Positions 36,796-47,700 of a stretch of DNA of 64,000 nt are shown piece by piece. Origin of the DNA: Echinometra lucunter (Eukaryota; Echinodermata; Echinoidea; Camarodonta; Echinometridae); the NCBI GenBank assembly GCA_029962745.1, contig CM057169.1:14287193-14351192 (forward strand), written 5' to 3'. A model generated the notes under the pieces. The model was not told the DNA's origin. It worked only from the letters and a program-made list of their open reading frames with translations, and searched no databases. The stretch's first letter is position 1. Each line of letters starts with the position of its first letter. The position numbers and the translations under genes were made by a program.

Positions 36796-37162
36796 GGTAT
36801 CATGAATTAGCTTTTGTACATTAAACTGTACATTAATTCACTCCTACAAAACAATGAAAATTCTTCGGGCTTCCATCAGGTACGTATACCAGTAAAATAA
36901 AAAGCCTAAAAGGTTCAATGACAAATACTGTATTAATAAGTGTTCTGCAGACCATTTCTAATACTAGCCTAATGCTTTACCCCTACAAAATCTAAAAGAC
37001 AAACCCAAATGTAACCCATGTGCTAACCCTATGCCTGAGACTTAACTTACTTATCTGGGCAATCATTGATGGAGCACGACGTGTCCGTTGCAGAATGAGT
37101 GCAGTATCCTATTTTTCAGCTTAGCATCATGCTTTTCATTTTCTGCGCCGCAAAGCACTCCA

Positions 37163-37304
37163 GGGCCCCGTTTCTTAAAACTTATTATCAATAACAGGTT
37201 GCAATTACCGTTACAAGCTCTGAAATCCGTGCATCTGACTGGCTGAGGGCAAATTTGTCATAGGAATGTGGCAGCTGTTGGTGATAACAAGTTTTATGAA
37301 AAGG
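37163..37304. mobile_element. GGGCCCCGTTTCTTAA MITE copy, right end worn
   Basis: Same family, with CATCTGACTGGCTGAGGGCA inside. The right end reads GTTTTATGAAAAGGC instead of the GAAACGGGGCCC terminus. Confidence 0.8.
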
Positions 37305-37796
37305 CATGCAGGAATATTACTGATGCAAATCTTAAATTGATGCAGCAGTGCTCGGACAGTCTTGATTAAATACATACACGTGCGGGTCTATAAAAGTTTG
37401 AGAAGATGCATCTGAAGAAATATACCATTTCCCCAAAAAGGGGGGAAAGTGTAACCAGTTTATAACGGTCATTTCAATGGATGATGCAAAGAATGTTTCT
37501 TTGATTTCTGAAGAAATCTATTTGTTTTCAGGAGAATGGCATGGCTGAAACCTCTGTTCCAAATTCAAGAAAGAGATATACTTCAAATCATAACTTAAAG
37601 CATGTCTTACAGCAAACACTGCAGTGGACTAAATTAAGCATGAATAAGTGTATATAAGTGCATTACTGCCTGTGCATCGGACAAGAGGGCATGTTCATAC
37701 TACATTTCTTGAGGTTTAAACCATGATTTAGAAAGAACTTTTCATGTGAGTTTGGATCTATTTGTTGGATAAAGTTTTCTTCAGAACATAGGGAGA

Positions 37797-37998
37797 AGGC
37801 ACTGTGGCTCAGTGGTAGAGCAGTGGTCTCGTAACCAGGAGTACCCGGGTTTGAAACCAAGCGGATGTGCTAATGCCCTTTGGTAAGGTCCTTAATCCTC
37901 ATTTACCAAGTCCTTCGGAGGGGACTAACAAGCATACACTGTTTTCTTAGCAGTCAGGTAAAATAACCAACCCAACCATTAAGGTGTGATATATATAT
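37797..37998 (+). mobile_element. tRNA-derived SINE of a different family
   Basis: The head reads GTGGCTCAGTGGTAGAGCAG and CCCGGGTTTGAAACC (A and B boxes), followed by a non-tRNA body ending near an (AT)n tract. No second copy was seen in the window. Confidence 0.65.
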
Positions 37999-39466
37999 AT
38001 ATATGCATTATATATCGGTTGTTTTAATGGAATTTACACCGAAAAAAAAAAAAAGAGAGAGAGGAGAGAGAAAGAAAAACAGTACTTCTAAAAGCTCCAG
38101 TGGAATAATATACATTGAAATTAAATGTATGATGTACGCTTTTAAAAACAGCATGTTTTTTAAAAGCGACTGAAAGTATATGAACAAACTAATATAAAGT
38201 TTGCCAATGAATTAAATGGAAATGGGCAATTATCTTTTATAAAAGTATTGATACGTATGGTATACCTTACAAAGAACAGACAAAAAATGAAGAGAAGAAT
38301 TTATCGCAATTCTATAATGTGGCTTAAATCCAATGAGTTTTCGCTGGTCACAATCTACAAATTGAGTTACATCTTTTAATGTTTATTTGACACATACATG
38401 TATTTGTCAAATTATGTGACTGAGAAATGTTAACAATGATGTGAAGACTCATGAGTTGTTTATATGTAGAGAATGCTCACACAGTAGGAAATCAACGTAA
38501 TATCATATACATGCATAAGAATAAAAAAATACATGTATTACATAGCACTGGAACAATCTTGTACCACTTATCATACAATAATATTATATCGGGAATGTCT
38601 GTACAATCATACACATATACTGTCAAAAAAAATAACAATAACATCCTTTTTTTTGCATGAATGTATAACCTTAAATGTATATAAATACAACTGATTTTAT
38701 CATGCTTACTATAAAACTTCTAGAAATTTGCTTAAGAAAAACAAAAACAAAAAAAGAAACAACCTCGGCTGTTTCTTTCTTCCCTGTTTCTCGCTTTTTA
38801 TATTCTATCCTAAGCCCTCAAAACCCTAATCAAAGACATTTCTATTTTATGGCCATTCATATACTATACTCTCTGGAATGCCAAAAATGTGTATCTGATT
38901 CTAAATCTTATATATTATACAAATATTCTCTTCTTCAATGAAGCATACACATGAATTCTAGTTACACAACATACCAAAATTATACGTAAGAAATGAATGA
39001 CAGAGGATGTTATATTTCATAATATTTTCATTGTAGTGCAAAAACCTTACACACATTCCACTATCCATGATTATTTTCCTTCTAAAAAATGAAAAGACAG
39101 TCTAGTTTGATACTTTCTAACAAAATATGGTATCATGTTCATGCAATTTTAATCTCTTATTATTTTTTTTTTCATTTTTCACATTTTTCTTTGAAACAGA
39201 AATATATAACCAGACCTGCCGGTGTATATCCAGATATACATATCATAATCAATGTCTTGACAAAAAATAGATCATTATTAAAGTCTCATAATATAGGTAT
39301 GTACAAACCAAACAAGCAAAATAGGCTTTGCAGAATGAAATTCTTTCACAAGCCACAATATCATAATAAGGTACATGTATTAAATACTAGCTTTGTAGCT
39401 GTAATTATAACTAGGGCCTATATAAATGCACTTAGAGAGAGATGATTTACTTACTTGTTTCATATA
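37999..39466. other. AT-rich gene-free stretch
   Basis: Very AT-rich with many short stop-rich frames. No exon or element ends recognised. Confidence 0.5.
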
Positions 39467-39880
39467 TTAACCCATTCGTGACCGAGGTCCACATTTTGTG
39501 GTTTGGCCTAATATCTTTTGATGCGAAGACCTAAAAATCATACCAAATACATGAGCAGAGAGAGCAAAAAATTATACACAAACTGTGCCCATTTTGGTTG
39601 TGTCAATATTCATTGTTTGATGCTGAAATTTTTTTAAAGGAAAATAAGCATTAAATCCTTAAATTGCAATGTGATAGAAAGTTTAAAATCACTGTTTTTC
39701 CCTGCAAATTGGCAACTTTTTGACTTCTCATCATAATTTCTGTCAATTTATATTCATTTCAGATACATGATGTTTTATAAGAAAAATGTAGCACTAAAAT
39801 AAAAATGTTGGTGTTGCCAATTTGAAGAATAAAAGCTGATCAAATTAGGCTTTAAATAATTCCTGTCACAAATGGGTTAA
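39467..39880. mobile_element. piggyBac-like MITE, copy 2
   Basis: Nearly identical to 26135-26550 across its length, with a TTAA target duplication and ends CCCATTCGTGACCG / CTGTCACAAATGGG. Differences are scattered substitutions and a few single-base indels, so the two insertions are fairly young. Confidence 0.85.
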
Positions 39881-40005
39881 TAAACTTGTTTCATACACAT
39901 CTTGAGGGTAGCACATTTTCATCAATGACAAGTTTGGATTCAGAAAGAATGAGCACAGGGGTGTCAATCTTGGAATGAAAAACAAAGCAACATGAAGAAT
40001 GTTAG

Positions 40006-40350
40006 GGGAGTGAGTTGGCTCGGTCGGTAAAGCGTCTGCCTGTCGAACCAAAAGACCGTGGGTTCGAGTCCAACCCAGGCAGATGACTGAAGCCTACGCT
40101 GTTTCATAGACGCAGGCTATGCTACAGCGGAAAACACTCCGTCCCTCGGATAGGACGTTAAATGGAGGTCCCGTGTAAAGGAGAGTCACCACCTTTGCAT
40201 GTTAAGGATCCCACTGCACTATTCATATAAGAGTAGGGGGAAACCCCGGTGTATGTGGTCCACCTGCACAGGAGAGACCTGAGGGTTACAGTGATTCAAT
40301 TCGCTTTTCGCCTCCCAGGCACAGGTGACGCCAAACCAAATAATAATTTT
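40006..40350 (+). mobile_element. tRNA-derived SINE copy 2, downstream of the kinase gene
   Basis: Same family as 43351-43735: GAGTTGGCTCGGTCGGTAAA, then GTGGGTTCGAGTCCAACCC, the shared body block GGACGTTAAATGGAGGTCCC and an AATAATAATTT tail. It lacks two internal blocks of about 20 bp present in the other copy. Confidence 0.8.
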
Positions 40351-40984
40351 CAAAATATAATAATAATGTTTAACTTTATGTGAGACTGATCATTCAAAAG
40401 CTTGCAAAAAACAAACAAACAAACAAACTGTGCCCATGTTTCTAGAGTTGCGCACTGGGCAGCAATAAATTGACACAAAATAAATCTGTGAGTGTACTCT
40501 TTAAATGCAGAGTAAATCGATTTCCTTCTTTTTTGTGTGTGTGTGAGGGTGGGGTGCATATTGTGCAGCTCACATGCATGCTTCAATTCAATTTGCTTTG
40601 GCTAAGGGAGCGAAATGAAATTGATTGAGTATTTCATTTTGATTGTATCATTTCTTATTCATGTTAATATTGCATACATGTATATTCTTACAAAACACAA
40701 CTCAATGTCTTCTTCATTCAATAAAATGTAACATATGTGTTGTATTCAAATGGACACCGCATCAGTTCTTTAACATTGTAAGCATCAAAGATGATGATTA
40801 GTTGCTTTTTCTTATCTGAATGGTATAGATAGGAAAATTTACATGCAGATTTAACACGAGTTGTTTGAGTTTGATTCACTCCAATGTAAAATGTACTGTA
40901 GAAATGAGCACACATACATATACATGTACAGCAGCATTTGAAAATGAGATATGAACCTACACTATAAATTCCTGCAGGGGGGGG

Positions 40985-41575
40985 GGGGGGGGGGGTAGTG
41001 CACCATTTCTCCATAGGAAATATAAGTCTTGTCTATTCTTGCACTATGATATCTCTTGCCATGGCTTTTGAAATGCACTTCCGGTTACAAATTTGCACTG
41101 GTCAAACTACATGTAGACCAGGACTATCTAAACTAGTTCTAGTCTAAATTCTGCAATGGGGCATTGTGCACCATTCTTTGATAAAAGACTCCACCAATTC
41201 ATCCTTAGACTAAACTACTGGTTGCCTTGGCATTAGAAATGCACTTCTGGCTACAAATAGAGACTGGGAGAAGTACATGTAGATCAGGCCTTCATGACCT
41301 GGGCCCACTAAAGTACATGTACTGTACCTCCTTCTTGGGGAATAATACACCCCTCTGAGATAAGAGTCACCACATATTCATTCTTGGACTACTTTGGCTG
41401 TAGAAATGCACTTCTGGTTACAAATTTAGACTAAACAAATGAGACTAGGGCTTGAAAAACTAGACCAGGACTACCTGACCTGGACCTAGACCTAGACTAT
41501 ATTATCTCCTGCTTGGGGGATTGTGTACCCCTCTGTGGTAGAAGGCCCCGTATTCAGGATCATCTCGGAACATTT
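40985..41575 (-). repeat. Degenerate tandem repeat (about 160-180 bp) that includes the kinase C-terminal tail
   Basis: The segment GGGGTACACAATCCCCCAAG at the end of the coding region recurs on the minus strand as GGGGTGTATTATTCCCCAAG (about 41330-41350), ATGGTGCACAATGCCCCATT (about 41155-41175) and ATGGTGCACTACC (about 40995). A second marker, AAATGCACTTCTGGTTACAA, recurs at about 41069, 41246 and 41404. One downstream copy translates as GVFYQRMVHNAP, against [12 protein letters not shown] in the gene. The copies lie after the stop codon and are probably 3' UTR or flank. Confidence 0.75.
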
Positions 41576-41705
41576 CATTGAGCTGAGAGAAGGTCGGTCT
41601 GTTGCAAGGTTTGTAGGACCAGCACTTCTGCATGATCAGGTAGACATTCTGAGGACACCCCTCAGGCCTGGACAAGCGATGGCCATTCTCGATTTGCTTG
41701 ATAAC
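41502..41705 (-). CDS. shark: shark exon j: end of kinase domain and C-terminal tail
   Basis: The acceptor is GTCTTCGCACTAG. Its 67 codons include [13 protein letters not shown] and [15 protein letters not shown], the usual end of the tyrosine kinase fold with its conserved arginine. A short tail ([14 protein letters not shown]) is followed by a TAA at 41504-41502. The tail and the following 3' flank are the first member of a degenerate tandem repeat extending to about 40990. No polyadenylation signal was identified with confidence. Confidence 0.93.
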   Translation of the reverse strand, partial: VIKQIENGHRLSRPEGCPQNVYLIMQKCWSYKPCNRPTFSQLNEMFRDDPEYGAFYHRGVHNPPSRR

Positions 41706-44700
41706 CTAGTGCGAAGACAGCAATAGCAAGTGCGTTACAGAAGGCACACATAGATGTATACAGCATTGGATAAAAAATAACACCGACAATAAAAATATCT
41801 TTCTCTTACTGTTAACATCATTTTCCAACAGAACGTAACATATAATGTATATGTACATGTATCTAAGAATTATAACTGTAATGCCCGGTGCACACTGCAC
41901 GATCCGACTGCTATCCAATGTTAGAAAAATTTGTTAAAGCATTTGATATGAAAATACAAACATGTGAAATCTCAGTGATCAAAGTTCAATAGTCGTGTGA
42001 ATACTAATATCCAAATTCCTGGCTATTACGAGCCTCCCTACAGGAATAAAAGCAAACTCTATTCTGAATCATAGTGACGTCATAGCAATCTTGCGATCAG
42101 CTATGATTTGAAGCTGACCAAAAGGCTTGCAGTTAACCAAAATTTCAATCTTAGTATTTTACAATGCACCAATAAAATAAATTGTGCCTTGACTCTTCAT
42201 TTTGCTTAACCCGTTGACCTCCTTCCCATAGGCTTAATACAGGTGTCACCCAGTTCCAGTAGGCTATGGCTTAATCTATGACCTTACCTCAGCACCTGTT
42301 TTCTCCCCATAAGGCTGTGAACCTCTTGAGTTCATCTCCCACAGTGTCACACCAAAACTCCACACATCAGATGCATGCGAGAACGTCCCATAGTATATAG
42401 ACTCTGGTGCATACCTACAAATGGAAAAAAGAGCAAAATATATTATGTAATTGGCACTTAAAAGCTATATACATGTACATGTACATGTACATGAACAAGT
42501 TCGCAAGTATAATTACATGTAAACAGAAATAGTGAACTCATTGTAAATACAAATGAGTAATAGCATATCTGCTGTATTAGCAAATCAGTAAATGCTTGTT
42601 CTGATTTGAGAGGGGAAACCGCTGGTTTTTTTTTAAAGCATATTTTTTGTGTACAAAAAGAATGTGTACAAAATGAATGGCAATGGCGAACAAAGGACTG
42701 GGCTCAAAATGTCTTACAGACTTACACTCATTCACTTGTGTATTATAAAATGTGCTTTAAAAACCCCTCAGAAATATCCCCATGGTTCCCCCCCCCCCCG
42801 CCATATCTAAACGGGCCTTTAGTGTTGAATCTGTTTTCCTATCCTTACAAAGTTTCCATAATAAGACCTTTGGTACCTTTAGATTCCTAATTTCAATTTT
42901 TTGGAGTTTTTCCGATTATTTATCAATAATTTCATGAATACTTAAATGCAATAACATACATAATACAATAATCACAACAAAGACTTGAAAAGAGAAATTT
43001 ATGTATAAGCTATAACATATGCATTTTTCAGGCTTACAGATGAAATGAAAATTTTCTTCTCTGAACAATGGGCACAAAAAGAAATAAATGTCTGGACAAA
43101 GCCTAATGATTCGTACCATTTGACGGGCCATCGTCCACCCGTGGTTGACCTATAGTAATCATTGTTAGCTCCTGTTGCCCTTGATAATCCAAAGTCACTG
43201 ATCTTGGCCTGAAATTACATTAATAAAGATTATTTACATGTAAGTGAATATCTTGGTTCATAATTAACTAAATGATTAACATAAAATAACATAAGAATGA
43301 AAGAAATGTATTTTCAAATTACTGCATGTATACATGTAGGCACTTCTAAGCGAGCGAGTTGGCTCAGTCGGTAAAACGTCTGCCTGTCGAACCGAAGATC
43401 GTGGGTTCGAGTCTAACCCAGGCAGATGACTGAAGCCTACGTTGTGTGTTATCGTGCCCCTCCCGTTTCATAGACGCAAGCTATGCTACAGTGGAAAACA
43501 CTCAGTCCCTCAGATAGGACATTAAATGGAGGTCCCGTATAAAGGAGAGTCACCACCTTTGCACGTTAAAGATCCCACTGCACTATTCGTATATGAGTAG
43601 GGAGAAACCCCGGTCTCTGTGGTCTACCTGCACACCCCCAATCAGTGATATCGGGAGGAGAGACCTGAGGGTTACAGCGATTTATTTCGCTTTTCACATG
43701 CCAGGCACAGGTGACGTCAAACAAAATAATAATAATAATGATAACAATAATACTATTTCCCACCAAATTTCTCTTTTTTAAGGTTCTGAACAAAAACTGG
43801 TTTCTTAATGGACACTAAAATGGAAATAATATAGATAATTGCAGTAATGTTATGATAGCCATAACTCCGAACAATTCTCAAAATTTACAACGCTCAGTGT
43901 TTTCCACAATTCTAAAATTTACGTCTAGTTTTGGCAATCCGACAACAGAAAAAAAGGGAAGAAAAAAAGAAGACAATCAAAAAGCTTTGAAATACTTCCA
44001 AATGGGCATTCTACATGTACACACAAGTAATAGGCACTGATTTTAGAATGTGTAAATCGAAATTTCTTGTCATATTTGTCTCTTTGAGGACACCTCACCT
44101 GTCCCTTGTTCTCCAGCAGTATATTCCTTGCAGCCAGGTCCCTATGCACAAACTTCTTTGACTCCAGGTACATCATTCCAGAGGCAATCTGGGTGGCCCA
44201 GAGCTTTAGGTCCGATGCTGGGACGGTGTCATTCTGGAGAAAGTCCAACAGGGCCCCCATAGAGACCAGCTCTTGGACCTATGGAGGGGAGGGAGGGAGG
44301 AAGGGAGAGAGAGAGAGGGAGGGCGTAAAAGAAATGGAGGAAGAAAATTAGTACAGTACATCGGTAATGTTGCTAGCTAAATGTACATGTACATGTAAAT
44401 AGAAGTCTTAAATGTCCTGTTATTTGAAACATTCATTTGGTGGACCCTTAACCCCCCCGAAGTGCTTACACAGGAGCCATAGTTACACTGAAACTGGTAA
44501 CTGGTCAAAATGTGACAGATATATGCACTACCCAAGGGGCTGATATCAATAATATGAAACTGTGAAAAGCAACAAAAATAAATATCAGTGACCCAAATGG
44601 AGCTATAAAATCCCAGCTGAAAAAGGCACCCAAATTATAGATGTCCCGTAATAATTTGATTTCAACACCAACAGGGATTTACCCATTATCTTGTTAAAGG

Positions 44701-47700
44701 ATGGTTGGAGGGGGGGGGGGGTGAAATTCTGAAATATTACACAGTCAAGGTGCAATTAAATTTCAATGTTACGCACTTATTGCATGCCAATCTGCTTTTG
44801 ATAAAGGGAGGGGAATGCTAAGCTCAAACCTTTAAAATGTGCTCACCAGCATCATAGGGGGGCCAAGACACACGCCCATGAGTTTGACGATGCACGGATG
44901 ATCCAGGCCACACATGACCTTTGCCTCTCTCAAGAACTCCTTCTGACCTGTCTGGAGGTGGTCTGCATGGAGGGTCTTCAGGGCAACTTTGATCCATCTG
45001 TTGCCTTCTTTCAGTTTGCCTTCCAAGACGGACCCAAACTCGCCTTGGCCGATCTCGTTACCTACAAACAAAATGGAAATATCATTAACTGGATATGAAG
45101 CTTGTTTAAGTCTCAAGAGTTGAGGGTCTGGATAATCAATTTATTACTCTCTTCTAGCTTACCCTTCAAAACAGAACCAAACTTGCCCTGGCTGATCTCG
45201 TCACCTACAACTGGAATTGAAAGGTCTGACTGATAGTTACAAATGTGTGAACATGAGGGGAGCTTAAATTAGGGCCTTGGGCTCTTAGTAAGGGTTTCCT
45301 CTCCTAATCAACATTGTAGTCATCATCACCATCATCACCACCCCATCCACCTCCTCCTCATTAACATTAAAATTTTTCATCATTATCTCTCTCAATAAGG
45401 CTGGTGATGCACTGAACTTCATGAGACTCTTTTTCCCAATGCCTCATGGATGTTTTTTTGTCACTCTTGCCTCCTCCTCCTCTTCCTCCTCCTCCTCACC
45501 CCTATCATCATTATCATCATTATTCTCATCCTCTTTTTCATCACCATCATTATCAATGGCATCATCAGCATCATCATAATCATCGACTCAAAGTCCTTCT
45601 CCTCCTCCTCACCCCTATCATCATCATCATCATCATCACCATTATTCTCATCCTCTTCTTCATCACCATCATTATCAATGGCATCATCATCACCATCATC
45701 ATAATCATTGACTAAAAGTCCCCCGCCTCCTCCTCCTCCTCCTTCTCATCATCGTTGCCACTACAAGTAGTAGTTTTATCATCAGTACTATCCTTACCCC
45801 TCTCAATAAGATTGGCATCAATACATTGAACTTCATCAGATCCTCCTCCCGGGGCCTCATGAATGGCTGTCTGTAGTTCTTTCCTCTGCCTATCCGTTTC
45901 TTTTTTCCTCCTCCTCCTCTTCCTCCTCCTCCTACTCCTCCTTCTCACCCTATCATCATCATCATTATTCTCATCCTTTTCTTCATCCCCATCACTATCA
46001 ATGGCATCATCATCATCGTCATCACCATCACAATCATCGACTCAAAGTCCCCCTTCTCCTCGTCCTCGTCGTCCTCCTCCTTCTCATCATCACTGCCACT
46101 ACAAACTTAGTAGTTTTATCATCAATACTATCCTCACCCCTCTCAATGAGACTGGCATCAATACATTGAACTTCATCGGATCCTCCTCCAGGGGCCTCGT
46201 GAATGGCTTTCTGCAGTTCTTTCCTCTGCCTGTCCATTTCTTTTTTCCTGGTCCTTTCGGAAGCCCGAATGCCTCCGAACAGCTTGGAGAATGGTGTGGC
46301 TTTGGGCGCCCTTGGAAGCTCCTGTAGGGCAGTTATCAAAGTCCATTGCAAGAAATTAGAATTCAATGATAGGATGGAGGACCTTATTCTATTCAGAGCA
46401 AGAAAAGAGCTATTTGGTTTGAAACTACAAGGGCAAAGGTCAACAAACTTTCTCAACTTTTACGTGAGTGAAAATATTGTCGGTCCGTTTCTTTTTTCCT
46501 GGTCCTTTCGGATGCCCGAATGGCTCCGAACAGCTGAGAATGGTGCGGCTTTGGGCGCCCTTGGAAACTCCTGTAGGGCAGTTATTAAAGTCCACTGCAA
46601 GAAATTAGAATTCAATGATAAGATTTAGGACCTTATTGTATTCAGAGCAAGAAAAGAGCTATTTGGTTTGAAACTACAAGGGCAAAGGTCAACAAACTTT
46701 CTCAACTTTTACGCCAGTGAAAATATTGTCGGCAATTCTCGGTGCTATGTGTGTGTTCTGTATTGACTGTGTATATCACTTCACCAGCGCAGTATACAGC
46801 GAAGGATTTCTGCTTCATCCAAAATGTGGAGCATGCAAAATCCTGTAGACTCGGCACTACAATATCCCTTTAAAGCTGAGTGACTACATCCAAAGTTCTT
46901 TGGAAGTGGTGAAAAGTGTGCTGGGAATATCGTTGTCAATGTTCCTGATAAACTACAAATTATTCTACTTACGGGTGGAGGTGACATAGGGATGGAGCCC
47001 TCCCTATCCAAGGGACTAACAGGTGGCTCTGGGCTGTCCCTCCTGATAGGCTGTCCCTTGTGGGCCATCAGGTCGGCTGGTCTCGGGGCAGGGCTGGGCT
47101 TCTCCCTTGGGGGTGGGCCATTGTCGATGCGCCCTGGGGGAGGGGGTATGGGGTGGAGGAGTTGGGTTGGAAGACCATCATCATAGCGGGAGTAGTGGTC
47201 GATGAGTTGCTCCAGGGTATCAAAGTAAGGGCCATCATCGATGTAATAGCTCTCCATCTGGGAAGATGAAAAGAAGGTGCAATTAGGACCATACAAGAAC
47301 AGACACTTATCTTATCATATGCTGGTAAAGGTGATCTCTAGTTTTCGTAAAATTTCAGAAAAGTATCTTTCACTATTTCAATTCATCGCCAGATAATATG
47401 AAAGATCGTTTCACAAAACTATGATGTTTGGGATATTACATAAAAACTCATTTCCATGTATGTGGGCGTATTTTACAATCAAAATGTCAAAACTTCTGTT
47501 TTCGGGGACGAAAACAGCATCAACCCAGCATCACACACAGTGAATGCACAGGCATAAAAGCAACAGGAATTCTATTGTGTCATAAATACAACGAAGCGCT
47601 GTGAATATTGGGCAGGGAGCCGTTGGTGTGCAGGGATCATAGCGTACATGTATGGCTGAGTTTAACCATTCTACTGTGTTCCTTTCAGACATTTACACTA

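Noticed and set aside
44898..45098. Plus-strand 66-codon frame and others overlapping the kinase exons
   Set aside because: They are antisense shadows of coding exons with no independent support.
45863..46628. Plus-strand frames of 140-154 codons across the exon e array
   Set aside because: They are antisense shadows of exon e copies and of the CTC/CAT repeats; their length comes from repeat periodicity.
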